Shown here: positions 1-8,531 of the stretch, one piece after another | How positions within the stretch are numbered: the stretch's first letter is position 1 | Layout of the letters: every line of letters starts with the position of its first letter | DNA from: CALDTK01 sp965215215 | GTDB taxonomy: Bacteria > Bacteroidota > Bacteroidia > Chitinophagales > Saprospiraceae | Assembly (NCBI GenBank): GCA_965215215.1 | Contig: OZ244043.1 | Span: 2,790,001 to 2,854,000 of the forward strand | DNA: 64,000 nt | Direction of reading: 5' to 3' | The notes under the pieces: model-generated | The model's input: the letters and a program-made list of their open reading frames with translations, nothing else | Told to the model about the DNA's origin: nothing | Database searches by the model: none | Program-made: the position numbers and the translations under genes

Positions 1-2
1 CC

Positions 3-626
3 GTTCGCGCGATCCTGAGCGGGCTCCGCGGCCTTCCCCTCAGCTACTGGGAGCGCGGGGGTACGCGCTGGCAGCGGATGCCGCTCGGCTACGCGCACGA
101 CGAGCAGCGCGCGCAAATCGGGCAGGGGGAAGCCGACTGGCGGGCGGCCAAACGGGCCATCGCCGGTTGGCGGATGTTCCCGAGCGACTGGGCCGACGTG
201 TCTCCGAAACCTGCGGTAGCGGAGGGTGTGCAGACCGCGGTCGTGGCCCGCGTTTTCGGCTTCTACGTCACCTCGCCAACGCGCGTCGTTTACACCGTGG
301 ACGAGCCGGACGTCTACGGTTTCGCCTACGGGACCCTCGCCGGCCACGCCGCGCAGGGCGAGGAGCTCTTCAGCGTCGCGCGCGACGAGGCGGGCCGGGT
401 GTACTACCGCCTCCGCGTTATGAGTCGGCCAAGCAACTGGCTCGTTCGCCTCTTTGAGCCTATTTTTCGCAAACAGCAGGCCCGCTTCCGCAAAACGTCA
501 CTCGCCGCCATGCGCACCGCGGTCCGGCAGCTCGCTCCCGAGCATCTACCCCTACTGAATCGCCCGGTCGGAGAGCGCCTCCATGAAGGCGACCAGGTCC
601 GACCGCTGTTGGGCGTCCAGGTGTAA
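3..626 (+). CDS. DUF1990 family protein (5' end outside window)
   Basis: The frame is open from base 3, so the true start lies upstream of the window. The recognisable core resembles DUF1990, a small family of unknown function: an ERA/WRMFP-like segment, then VVYTVDEPDVYGFAYGTLAGHA and a C-terminal LAAMRTAV. The internal ATG at 78 is therefore probably not the start. The last 25 or so codons run into the 3' end of the convergent peroxidase gene (overlap 552-626) and have no counterpart in the usual family length, so the tail is probably read-through without function. No signal peptide is visible in the part present. Confidence 0.75.
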   Translation, partial: VRAILSGLRGLPLSYWERGGTRWQRMPLGYAHDEQRAQIGQGEADWRAAKRAIAGWRMFPSDWADVSPKPAVAEGVQTAVVARVFGFYVTSPTRVVYTVDEPDVYGFAYGTLAGHAAQGEELFSVARDEAGRVYYRLRVMSRPSNWLVRLFEPIFRKQQARFRKTSLAAMRTAVRQLAPEHLPLLNRPVGERLHEGDQVRPLLGVQV

Positions 627-2453
627 GCTGTCCGGGGGCAGCGTTTGGTAAGGCACGTCGAGACCGATGCCCGTGCCGCCGCCCGCGTCGTAGAAATCCA
701 CCACGTCGTCTAGCGTCGCGAAGGCCCCGTGGTGCATGTAAGGTGCGGTGGACGCCACGTTCCGAACGGTCGGGGTCTTGAAGCTGAAGGTGTAGAAGGG
801 CGCGGTATCCTCCGGGCGCCCGGAGGCGTAGCGCCCCGCATCGTGGTGCAGCTCGGCGGTATCGACCACCGGCCACCGCGCGGGGGTGCCCAACACTTCC
901 GACTCGCTCTCCCGAAAGTAGGGTGGGACCAATCCGGCGAAAGTGGGCGCGAAGTGGCAGGTACCGCAGGCTGCTTCGCCCATGAATAGGTTGGCCCCAC
1001 GCCGCACGCTGGCGGCCAGCTCGTCGGTTTCGCCGCGGAGGTAGGCGTCGACCGGGGAGGAGTTACTGTGTAAGGTGCGCACGTAGCTGGCCAGCGCGTC
1101 GGCGAGCGAGTGCGTGGAAATGCGGTAGCGCGGTTCCAGGTCCGCGTAAGCGCTGTCGAAGGCGTCCGCGTACGCGGGCTCCGCCGAGATGCGGGCCACC
1201 AGGGTTACGAAGTCGTTGGCGAACTCGTGCTCGTCGAGCATCACCTGCCGGATTTGACCGGCGAGCCGCGACTCGCGCAGATCGCCGAAGTAACGCTCCG
1301 CGAACACGGCGCCGAGCAGGGTGGGGGTGTTGCGCTTGGTGAGGTGTCCGTCTTTGCCCGGACTGTACTTCCGACCGTCGGTGAAGGCGCGGTCCGGCTC
1401 GTGGCAGCTCGCACAGGCCAGCGTCCCGGAAGCCGAGAGCTTCGTTTCGAAGAAGAGTCGCTCGCCGAGGTCCCGCTTTCGCGAAAACAGGCTGTCCTCC
1501 GCCGGCTGTCCCGCGAAGTAGGCTTCGTCGAGGAAATCGTCGGCAAACAGTGACGTACTCAGTGGATTGTGCGCGGTATGCTCGCGCGGCTCCCGACCCG
1601 ATTCGCCCAGGATCGCCTCGCGCAGACGGGGTAAGTCGGCGTAGAGCGGATCGACCACGTCGCGCAGGAACTCGATCCGGTCGAACTCGGCGAAGGAGGG
1701 TGCCGCACGCAGGGTCTCCACGCCGCGCGCGAAAGTTCGGTCGATCCGGTCGCCGAGTGCCGGTGCCGCGGCTGCCTCCCGCCCGTACACGCGCACGGCC
1801 CGCCGAATCGCTGCGAGCGCCACGGCGCTCTCGGTTACGGCCTCCCCGGAGGCCGGTGCGTCGAAGCCGGTGATGCCCAGGGTGGCCACCCGGATCACGC
1901 CGTAGCGCGCCGCGTCGAGTACGAGTCCGGTGGTGAGGGTGCGCGAGCGGGCCGCGCGGATCTGTCGATCCGCGTCGCGGGCGAGCGCGCGGGTGAGTCG
2001 ACCGACCTCCGCCGCGTCCAGCGGTTCTTCGTAAACGAGCTCCTCGAGCCGCTGGAAGCCCATCGGTTCGAGAATCCGGACCTCGGGTACGCGCTGTTCG
2101 ACGCTCGGTAGGGGAGCGCCGTTGATCCCGCGCTTTACCCCTTCTTCGTCGAGGTGGGCGAGGAGCCATTCTACCCGTTTGAAGGCGCGGCGCGCGGTGC
2201 GGTGCGCGTCGCGGAGCGCGCCGGCCGTCGGTGCCGTACGGGCGGTTTTAGCGTAAGCGGCGGTGTGCTCCTCGAAGGCCCGGAGGGCATCATCTACCTC
2301 GAGCCTGACGCGAGCGAGCTCGGGGCGGAGCGCACGGGCCGCACCCTGTTGGCCGGGCTGTGCGAAAAGGGGGAGATCGGTGCCGGGCGCCGAGCTGCGG
2401 ATGGCGAGTAGGCCGAGCGCGAGTAGCGAAGTGGAAAGGAGGAGGGTGCGCAT
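552..2453 (-). CDS. Di-haem cytochrome c peroxidase / MauG-family protein
   Basis: This is a periplasmic enzyme that would reduce hydrogen peroxide with electrons from cytochrome c, or act as a MauG-like oxidase. Two c-type haem sites are visible, CASCH near residue 347 and CGTCH near residue 496. An N-terminal signal peptide (MRTLLLSTSLLALGLLA) marks the start at 2453; the open frame continues further upstream but reads through a terminator. Residues of about 40-290 form a helical N-terminal extension common in Bacteroidota members of the family. A copy of the 14-bp motif lies at 1475, where it encodes FSRKR, and another at 2245, where it encodes AYAKT. The gene follows the PhoX-like gene on the same strand, separated by a strong terminator. 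Confidence 0.88.
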   Translation of the reverse strand: MRTLLLSTSLLALGLLAIRSSAPGTDLPLFAQPGQQGAARALRPELARVRLEVDDALRAFEEHTAAYAKTARTAPTAGALRDAHRTARRAFKRVEWLLAHLDEEGVKRGINGAPLPSVEQRVPEVRILEPMGFQRLEELVYEEPLDAAEVGRLTRALARDADRQIRAARSRTLTTGLVLDAARYGVIRVATLGITGFDAPASGEAVTESAVALAAIRRAVRVYGREAAAAPALGDRIDRTFARGVETLRAAPSFAEFDRIEFLRDVVDPLYADLPRLREAILGESGREPREHTAHNPLSTSLFADDFLDEAYFAGQPAEDSLFSRKRDLGERLFFETKLSASGTLACASCHEPDRAFTDGRKYSPGKDGHLTKRNTPTLLGAVFAERYFGDLRESRLAGQIRQVMLDEHEFANDFVTLVARISAEPAYADAFDSAYADLEPRYRISTHSLADALASYVRTLHSNSSPVDAYLRGETDELAASVRRGANLFMGEAACGTCHFAPTFAGLVPPYFRESESEVLGTPARWPVVDTAELHHDAGRYASGRPEDTAPFYTFSFKTPTVRNVASTAPYMHHGAFATLDDVVDFYDAGGGTGIGLDVPYQTLPPDSLHLDAQQRSDLVAFMEALSDRAIQ

Positions 2454-2472
2454 GAGGGTGCTTTCCGGATTC

Positions 2473-2519
2473 AAAAAAGCCCACCGGCAGCCATCTGTGT
2501 AGACGGACTGCCGGTGGGC
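2473..2519 (-). terminator. Rho-independent terminator downstream of the PhoX-like gene
   Basis: A perfect 12-bp stem (2479-2490 with 2508-2519, GCCCACCGGCAG and its complement) has a 17-nt loop. It is followed on the minus strand by a run of six T (2473-2478). It lies between the PhoX-like gene stop and the start codon of the peroxidase gene, ending only about 20 bases before that start. The peroxidase gene must therefore be expressed from a promoter overlapping the hairpin or by read-through. Confidence 0.85.
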
Positions 2520-2541
2520 GAATAAAGGGCAAGGTGTCGGC

Positions 2542-4494
2542 TTACTCGACGACGAGGCGTAGCGTCTCGCCCTCGCCATTCCGGACGAGGTACATCCCGG
2601 CGGATAGGCCGCTAACATCCAGGCGATCGGCGTCCCGGCGCTCGAGTACGCGCCGGCCGGTCGCCGCATCGTACACGGCCACGTCCTGCGGCTTGTTGAA
2701 GCTCACCGTACGGGTAGTCGGGTTCGGGTACACATTGAAGGCGTCGTCGCCCTTGACGGAGGTCGGAGCCAGGCGGCGGGCTCGGGGCGCGCCCTCGTCC
2801 GACATGTCCGCGTACGTCACCTTGTCGAAGCCGTGGATGGCGAAGGTGAGCGAGTGGTTGTAGGGGAAGGGATTGGTGGCGCGGGGGTGCTGTACGTTGA
2901 GCAGCAGCGACTTGCCGTCGGGGGTCGGCTGGCCTCCGGTTACCTCGGCGCCGGCGGGTACGGCGGTGAGGCGGATGAGGTCGTCGACGCTCGGGCGCTC
3001 GATGGCGAGGTCGAGCAAGTAGACCTCGCAGGTTCGGTTGGTGACGCCGTCGGGGACGCGTCCCTGGGAGGTACCGTTGAGGTCTTCCTGGATCACGAGA
3101 AAGGGCTTGCCGTCGATGTGCATGAGCACGAGGCCGTCGGGGTTGGAGAGGAATTTCTCGGGGTAGGTCGCCGAGGAATCCATGCTCCCCGGGCCGCCCT
3201 CGATGAGGACCGTGGCCGTGTCGAGTACGGGGTCGTACTTCCAGATGCGTCCGTAGTAGTCGGTGTAATCGTCCGAGTTCGGTCCGTCGACGCCTTGCTC
3301 CGCGGCTTCGGCGAGGTGGTAGGGGTCGTGCACGCCCCCGAGGCTTTCGCCGTACGCGAATCCGCGACCGGGATTATCGCGACCGGTCTCGGTGAAGTAC
3401 ACGTCGTTGGTTGCCGGATCGATGGTGACCCACTCGATGCGGTCGAACATCGTGGCGCCCTTGCGGGCGGCGGCGGCGGGGTGGTCGAGCAGATCTTCCT
3501 GCCCGTAGATCGGGACCCAGTTGTAGCCTTCGGCGTCGTGCTTGTAGGCGAACAGGGTTCCCTCGGTGAAGTCGCCGGGCGTTTTCGCGACGAACTTGCC
3601 GAAGAAGCCGGGGGTATTGTCGGGACCGAGGTAGACGACTTCGTTGGAGGCCTCGACCGCGCCACCTTCGAAGGGCTGGCGCCCCCAGTTGTACTGCTTG
3701 CGGATGGCCTTCGCCTGACGCGGGTCGATCTCCACCATGTAATTGAAGTTCTGGTACTTCTCGAGGGTCAGGCCATCCCAGCCGGGGATGTCGGACGAGA
3801 TCGTCCAGTCGGCCGTATCGCGCACGCCCTGGTTGGTCGGTGAGCCGGGCGCTTTGGGGTAGGCGGCATCCGGCTCGAAGGAGTCGGAGAAGTTACCCGA
3901 GTTGATCGACTCGTTCGACGTGCGGAACCACTCTTCGGCCGACCAGATACGTCCGTCGACACCGCTCACGATCCCGCCGCAGTTCATGCCGGTCTCGCCG
4001 ACGGTATTCACGAAGTCGACGCCGAAAAACTCGCCGGTCCGCCCGTCTTCGAGGGTTTGCTCCATGGTTTCGAGCGTGCCGTCGGCGGCGCGCTTCACGC
4101 GAAATACCGTCATGCCGCCCCCGTCGCCGAGGAGGTCACTGTGGTAGATCATCTCGTGGTTGATCGAGATCCACCCGAGCGACTCCCCGGTGGTGTCGGG
4201 CGTGATGCCGATGAAGTCGTTCCACTCCTTGCCGACGGCCGGTCCCTGCGGGTTGCCGTAGGTAGCGGGTGCCTGCACGATGTCCACGCCGCCGACGTAG
4301 AGTACTTGCGTGGTGAGGGGGCTCGGCGGCATTACCACCTCGAGGGGGGTGAAGTCGGCCGGCAGCTCGATCGTCTCGTCGAAGAGCGTTTGCGCGGTTA
4401 GCGCGGTCGGAACCAGCGCGACTGCCGCGGCCGAGAGGGCGAGCGCGAGTGCGGGCGTGGTCTTGATTGGTCGGAGGAGTACAGATTTTGGCAT
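2542..4494 (-). CDS. PhoX-like (DUF839) secreted protein with T9SS sorting domain
   Basis: This 650-residue exported protein resembles the PhoX/DUF839 group of calcium- and iron-dependent alkaline phosphatases. Supporting segments are the early NHEM-containing stretch and FTETGRDNPG followed by YGRIWKYDP, with a propeller-like layout. The N-terminus has a signal peptide ending in LTAQ. The last 80 or so residues form a type A T9SS sorting domain: FNVYPNPTTRTVSF, then LDVSGLSAGMYLVRN and a terminal LRLVVE. The product is therefore expected on the cell surface or outside the cell. Phosphatase activity is inferred from the family and the catalytic residues were not checked one by one. The start at 4494 precedes the signal peptide directly. 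Confidence 0.82.
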   Translation of the reverse strand: MPKSVLLRPIKTTPALALALSAAAVALVPTALTAQTLFDETIELPADFTPLEVVMPPSPLTTQVLYVGGVDIVQAPATYGNPQGPAVGKEWNDFIGITPDTTGESLGWISINHEMIYHSDLLGDGGGMTVFRVKRAADGTLETMEQTLEDGRTGEFFGVDFVNTVGETGMNCGGIVSGVDGRIWSAEEWFRTSNESINSGNFSDSFEPDAAYPKAPGSPTNQGVRDTADWTISSDIPGWDGLTLEKYQNFNYMVEIDPRQAKAIRKQYNWGRQPFEGGAVEASNEVVYLGPDNTPGFFGKFVAKTPGDFTEGTLFAYKHDAEGYNWVPIYGQEDLLDHPAAAARKGATMFDRIEWVTIDPATNDVYFTETGRDNPGRGFAYGESLGGVHDPYHLAEAAEQGVDGPNSDDYTDYYGRIWKYDPVLDTATVLIEGGPGSMDSSATYPEKFLSNPDGLVLMHIDGKPFLVIQEDLNGTSQGRVPDGVTNRTCEVYLLDLAIERPSVDDLIRLTAVPAGAEVTGGQPTPDGKSLLLNVQHPRATNPFPYNHSLTFAIHGFDKVTYADMSDEGAPRARRLAPTSVKGDDAFNVYPNPTTRTVSFNKPQDVAVYDAATGRRVLERRDADRLDVSGLSAGMYLVRNGEGETLRLVVE

Positions 4495-4865
4495 AGCAGG
4501 ATCGCGGTTGGTTGATTTGGTTGCGAAGCTGCTGGAGTAGGGTTAAGGCGGTGTAAAGGGATAATTAGTGCTGATGGTGCGGCGTCTTTTGGGATTGGAC
4601 CAGCTCTAATTATTTACGGTTTGATAAAACCTGCTAGAGATTATTTAATAGCAATGCCGTAGAATGTTCACAGACCGATGCTCGGACGAGGGACTCTGCT
4701 CGCGTGTTCCGAAGTATCAGACGTGGAACGCTTTATTTTAGGTCGATGCCCACGACTCGATGGAAGGTTGGGCTTTTCGTGAAGCAGTCCGTATTCCTTC
4801 GCCTTTCCCACCGGTACCACGTTCTTTTTGGCCAGCCAGCCACCCACACTCGCCATGAGGTACAT
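4495..4865. other. Intergenic region, no gene recognised
   Basis: This 371-bp stretch lies between the PhoX-like gene and the Uma2 gene, both on the minus strand. It is locally AT-rich around 4550-4660, which fits a promoter region for the PhoX-like gene, but I see no clear TAnnTTTG box. A 65-codon open frame on the minus strand does not look like protein. Confidence 0.5.
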
Positions 4866-5453
4866 CTACCGCTCGAACACTGCCTCTCCGCTCATGATGA
4901 TTTCGGGTAGACTTAGGGCGGCAATCTCCTCATCGTCAATAAAATGCGGGGCGTGTCGGACGTAGGAACCGTCCGTGAGCAAATAGCGCTCGACGGAGTA
5001 ATGGAGTGGGTCGACGACCCAGTATTCGGTTACCCCCGACTCTTCGTACAGCGCGTACTTATCACGCATCTCACGCTTGGAATTACCGGGAGAGAGAATT
5101 TCGATAATCCAATCCGGTGCGCCGTCGCAGCCTCGTTCGGTAAGCTTCCCGGGGTCGCAGATCACACACAGGTCGGGTTGAACGACGGACTCGTGACCGC
5201 TCGTTCGTTGCAGCCGTACGTCGAACGGTGCGAAAAAGAACTTGCACGGACGCTGGACATGCGGTGCGATAAGCAGGTACAGATTGCTCGCCACCGTCTG
5301 GTGGTACAGGCTCGGCGCCGGACTCATCTTCGTCACCCATCCACGTAGGAGCTCTACGCGCTCCTGGAATCGCCAAGTCAGGTACTCGGCGTAGGTGTAG
5401 CGGCGTGAGAGATCGAGATCCTCGAAGTGAGTGATCGTTGGCTCGGAAGTCAT
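4866..5453 (-). CDS. Uma2 family (DUF820) endonuclease-like protein
   Basis: A 195-residue protein of the Uma2 family, a PD-(D/E)XK nuclease-fold group of uncertain role that is often multicopy in environmental bacteria. The core is visible as VVQPDLCVICD, followed by APDWIIEILSPGNSKREMRDK and YWVVDP, giving the acidic residues and Lys typical of the fold. I start it at ATG 5453 (MTSEPTITHFEDLD), because the open frame upstream encodes low-quality sequence that runs through an intergenic repeat. A second family member lies at 54352. No partner gene suggests a toxin-antitoxin pairing. Confidence 0.8.
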   Translation of the reverse strand: MTSEPTITHFEDLDLSRRYTYAEYLTWRFQERVELLRGWVTKMSPAPSLYHQTVASNLYLLIAPHVQRPCKFFFAPFDVRLQRTSGHESVVQPDLCVICDPGKLTERGCDGAPDWIIEILSPGNSKREMRDKYALYEESGVTEYWVVDPLHYSVERYLLTDGSYVRHAPHFIDDEEIAALSLPEIIMSGEAVFER

Positions 5454-5511
5454 AATTACGAAAGTACGGTTGCCGCGCGTTTGGAGCGCGTTCAGTCCGA
5501 TGAGACCTACC

Positions 5512-6426
5512 TTAGACCTCAGGGTGCTCGTCCGACCGTGCAGCTCTTCCCCCCGATAGGAGAGGGGGCTGGGCGCGAGTAGCGGATTTTGTTTGGTAAG
5601 TCTCCCTTCTCCACCCCCGCACGTCCCGCGTGTACCGTTCCCCATACTCCCGTGCACATGCACAATCTAGCCTTCTGGGAACCTCAGAGAAGAACCGCCG
5701 GTGCAACCGAACGCGGTGTGCCAAGTCTACGTCCAAAGGGTCTTCTTTCCCGTGGAGCCAGTACCCAATGTTGACGAGGGGCTCATGGAGGGGCGGTCGC
5801 CAGCCGTCGTAGAGGCATAGTTCTGCATGGTAACGGATGCCTAGGCCCAGGATCTTCTCGGTCATGAAAGTCCGGCGCAGCTCGGTGTACCCGCTCGCTT
5901 TGAAGTCTTCGATATCCCGAAGGGCCTTTTCATAGCTGAGGGCGGCACCTGCACAAGCTATGAGTCCAACAGTGATACCCACTACGAAGTACCGCCGCGT
6001 ACCTAATCGCGCCGGGCGCCACAGTCCACAGTAGAGCAGTTGGCCCACGAATATCATCGGTACATAGGCCAATAGTCCAATCCCGAACAATATGATTAAC
6101 ACGATTCCCGCCACCATGAGGAACTCTAGAAAAATCATGCAGTACAGAAAGACCAGGAGGGCCACTCCGTTAACGAACTGTAGCAACGGGAGCCACCGAT
6201 CGTAGCGCTGCAACACTGACGAGAGCGCGGCGGACGTAAAGCAAATCGCCAGCACGATGGTCGCCCAGGGCGTCGGTCGGCAGAACACTTGAAAGTAGGC
6301 GTTAGCCGCGATGCAGCAACAGAGTGCCGCGATATTGAAACTCGTTAGGCGCCACGGCCTACTAAGCCAAGCTGATCTGCTGTAGACCAAAGAATGAAGT
6401 CCCATTTGGTAGATGCTATCGTCCAA
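5512..6426 (-). CDS. Membrane protein of unknown function, C-terminus probably degenerate
   Basis: Residues of about 25-185 contain five or six hydrophobic segments, including an FLYCMIFLEFLMVAGIVLIILFG stretch, so this is an integral membrane protein. The following part (YDGWRPPLHEPLVNIGYWLHGKEDP) looks like a soluble domain. The last 40 or so residues read into a palindromic intergenic-type repeat at 5541-5582 and are rich in Arg and Ser, so the reading frame has probably been truncated or shifted before that point. I do not recognise the family. The 14-bp motif is absent. Confidence 0.5.
   Translation of the reverse strand: MDDSIYQMGLHSLVYSRSAWLSRPWRLTSFNIAALCCCIAANAYFQVFCRPTPWATIVLAICFTSAALSSVLQRYDRWLPLLQFVNGVALLVFLYCMIFLEFLMVAGIVLIILFGIGLLAYVPMIFVGQLLYCGLWRPARLGTRRYFVVGITVGLIACAGAALSYEKALRDIEDFKASGYTELRRTFMTEKILGLGIRYHAELCLYDGWRPPLHEPLVNIGYWLHGKEDPLDVDLAHRVRLHRRFFSEVPRRLDCACAREYGERYTRDVRGWRRETYQTKSATRAQPPLLSGGRAARSDEHPEV
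5541..5582. repeat. Palindromic CTCTTCCCCCC...AGAGGGGG intergenic-type repeat
   Basis: The sequence is an imperfect inverted repeat (pyrimidine arm 5544-5554, purine arm 5559-5568) followed by GCTGGGCGCGAG. It resembles short palindromic repeats of the CCCTCTCC...GGAGAGGG type that are scattered through many bacterial genomes. It lies inside the tail of the membrane-protein frame and upstream of the Uma2 gene. Only one copy is seen here, so repeat status rests on resemblance. Confidence 0.35.
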
Positions 6427-6899
6427 GAAGTGACGTGTGCTGCGTCACCTCATCCTTCATCCCCACAAACACTGTCGGCGTTGCCCCTTGCCCAGGCGTG
6501 AAGCACTCTGCTAAACGACTGCACGACTTGCCGAGTACTACATCCAATCGGCGCTCGGGGTATCCCGCCCAAGTAGTTCGGCGATACGTATAGTGTCCTA
6601 TGTCTACTCAGGGAAACGCACGAGGTTCACGGGGCTTTCGCCAAAACGCACGACGAAGCTTCGCATGGCCAGCACGCGCCCGATCGGCTGATCCTCTAGC
6701 TACTAACTATCGAACGACGATATGGCAGAATGGGTAAAGGCTTGCGGTAACCGCGCGGGTAGCGGACTTTGACGACGCCTTTGACGTCTTGCTAGTACTG
6801 CTCAGTCAATGGTAGCCACCCGTGGAGCGATCCAAACGGTTGCACGTGGCGACCACTCCCTGCCGACAACCGGCAAATACGACTTGAGCGCATTGACGA
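6427..6899. other. Intergenic region with one copy of the 14-bp motif
   Basis: About 470 bp separate two divergently oriented genes. The only structure I see is a minus-orientation copy of GTTTTNGCGNAAGC at 6634-6647, followed 253 bp later by the plus-orientation copy at 6900. Open frames here do not look like protein. Confidence 0.5.
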
Positions 6900-6902
6900 G
6901 TT

Positions 6903-8364
6903 TTGGCGAAAGCCCCTTCCCGTACATTAGCCACATTAATCCCACTCCCTCCCAACTCCGTGCAAGAATCTCTAAACATCGAGTGGAAGGAGTCGTGGCG
7001 CGACGAGCACCTCAAGTGGGTCTCCGCCTTCGCCAACGCGGAGGGCGGACGTCTGATGATCGGGAAGGACGATGACGGCCGCGTCAAGCACCTCGCCAAC
7101 GCCCGCCGTCTGCTCGAAGAGCTCCCCAACAAGATTCGCAACTTGCTTGGACTCGTGGTGCCGGTTAACCTGCACGCCGAAGGCGACCAGCAGTGGATAG
7201 AGATCGTCGTGGAGGCGGTGCCTAACCCTGTGAGCTATCGTGGCGAGTACCACGTCCGTAGCGGGAGTACCAAGCAACAACTACGTGGTGCGGCGCTCGA
7301 TGCCTTCCTGTTGCGGAAGCACGGCTTGACCTGGGACGGGGTACCGACTCCCGGCGTGCGTATTGAAGACCTGGATGCGGAGGCCCTGCGCATCTTCCGA
7401 CGTAAGGCTATTCACAGCAAGCGCGTCCCGGAGAGCGTTGCCGAGGAGAGTGACGCCGAGCTGCTAGAGCGTCTCCAGCTCACTTCGGGCGACTACCTCA
7501 AGCGGGCAGCCGTGTTGCTCTTCCATCCCGAACCCGAACGCTTCGTCACGAACGCCTGGGCGAAGATCGGCTTCTTCAACACCGATGCCGACTTGCGCTA
7601 CCAGGACGAGATCCACGGACCACTCGTAATGCAAATCGACGCGATCGTCGAGCGTCTCGATACCAAGTACCTCAAGCGTGTTATCTCGTACGAAGGCATG
7701 CAGCGTGTTGAGACTCTGCAGGTGCCGGAGCCAGCCTTGCGGGAGGCGCTCGCGAACGCCATCGTGCATAAGGACTACAGCTCCTACAACACCATCCAGA
7801 TTTCCGTTTATCCGGATCGACTCCTGATCTGGAATCCGGGACAGCTGCCGCCTACCTGGGACTTGAAACGGCTGCTCGATAAGCACGCTTCCGTCCCGCA
7901 CAACGCAGACATAGCCAGGACCTTCTTCCGCTCCGGTCAAATCGAGGCCTGGGGCCGTGGCATCCAGCGGATCAAGGACGCGTGCATTGCCGCCGGCGCC
8001 AAGTCGCCGGTCATTACGGTTGAGGCTACGGGGGTGTGGGTGGAGTTCGAGCTGTTGCCGACTGGGGCGGAGGGGGTACAGGTCACCCCCCCCAGTCACC
8101 CCCCCAGTCACCCCCCCAGTCACTCCACAGGTGAAGGCGCTTTTGGAATCCTGGCCCAACGCATCGAAAGATTTCTCTCGCGATGAGCTCCAGACCAACC
8201 TAGGGCTCGTCGACAAGCGAAGCTTCCGGACGCTGTACATCAATCCGGCGCTGGCAGACAACCTGATCCAGTATACCATTCCCAATAAGCCCACGAGCCG
8301 TCTTCAACGCTACCGATTGACGGCAAAAGGAACCAGTTTTAGCGAAAGCTACCGAGGGCGCTAG
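6903..8364 (+). CDS. AlbA_2/RecG-like ATP-binding regulator, frameshifted at a C8 tract
   Basis: The family (COG2865) has an N-terminal AlbA_2/Schlafen-type DNA-binding domain, a GHKL-like ATP-binding domain and a C-terminal winged helix. Visible segments are NIEWKESWRDEHLKWVSAFANAEGG, then ALREALANAIVHKDYS and EAWGRGIQRI. The frame stops at 8186, but the expected C-terminus (VTPPVTPPVTPQVKALLESW and a winged helix ending YRLTAKG) continues in the next frame to 8364. The shift occurs in C8 at 8086-8093; the two following repeat units have C7, and losing one C restores a single reading frame. The start is uncertain: TTG at 6903, inside a copy of the 14-bp motif, or GTG at 6960. Another motif copy (8336) is near the 3' end. 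Confidence 0.75.
8082..8123 (+). repeat. Tandem 12-bp repeat with C8/C7/C7 tracts
   Basis: Three units of GTCACCCCCCCA encode V-T-P-P, the hinge before the winged helix of the AlbA/RecG-like protein. The first unit has eight C (8086-8093) and the next two have seven (8099-8105 and 8111-8117). The extra base throws the C-terminal domain out of frame, so the tract is a natural slippage point. Confidence 0.9.
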
Positions 8365-8489
8365 GGCCCCGCCGCTATTCGCGCGGAAATCCATTCCACC
8401 AGAGGCCGACCGCTCTTGTGGCCTAAAACACAATCCGGCTCGCACCTACGCATCACTACGATCCAGCGGGCCGAAGGTCCGCCCGCCTC

Positions 8490-8515
8490 AGAGCCGCGGC
8501 TTTAGCCGTGACTCT
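8490..8515. repeat. REP-like hairpin between two convergent genes
   Basis: An 11-position stem with one mismatch and one G-T pair closes a TTTA loop (GCCGCGGC-TTTA-GCCGTG core). A second short inverted repeat, GCGGGC/GCCCGC, lies just upstream at 8466-8486. The region 8365-8531 separates the convergent AlbA/RecG-like gene and mreB. The hairpin may be a bidirectional terminator or a REP-type element; no T-run follows on either strand. Confidence 0.4.
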
Positions 8516-8531
8516 TCCAAACGACCAATGC

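Noticed and set aside
2833..3843. 336-codon open frame antisense to the PhoX-like gene
   Set aside because: Valine- and glycine-rich antisense shadow without domain features.
4668..4865. 65-codon minus-strand frame directly after the Uma2 gene
   Set aside because: Composition and pattern do not look like protein and no family is evident; it lies in a region that fits intergenic DNA.
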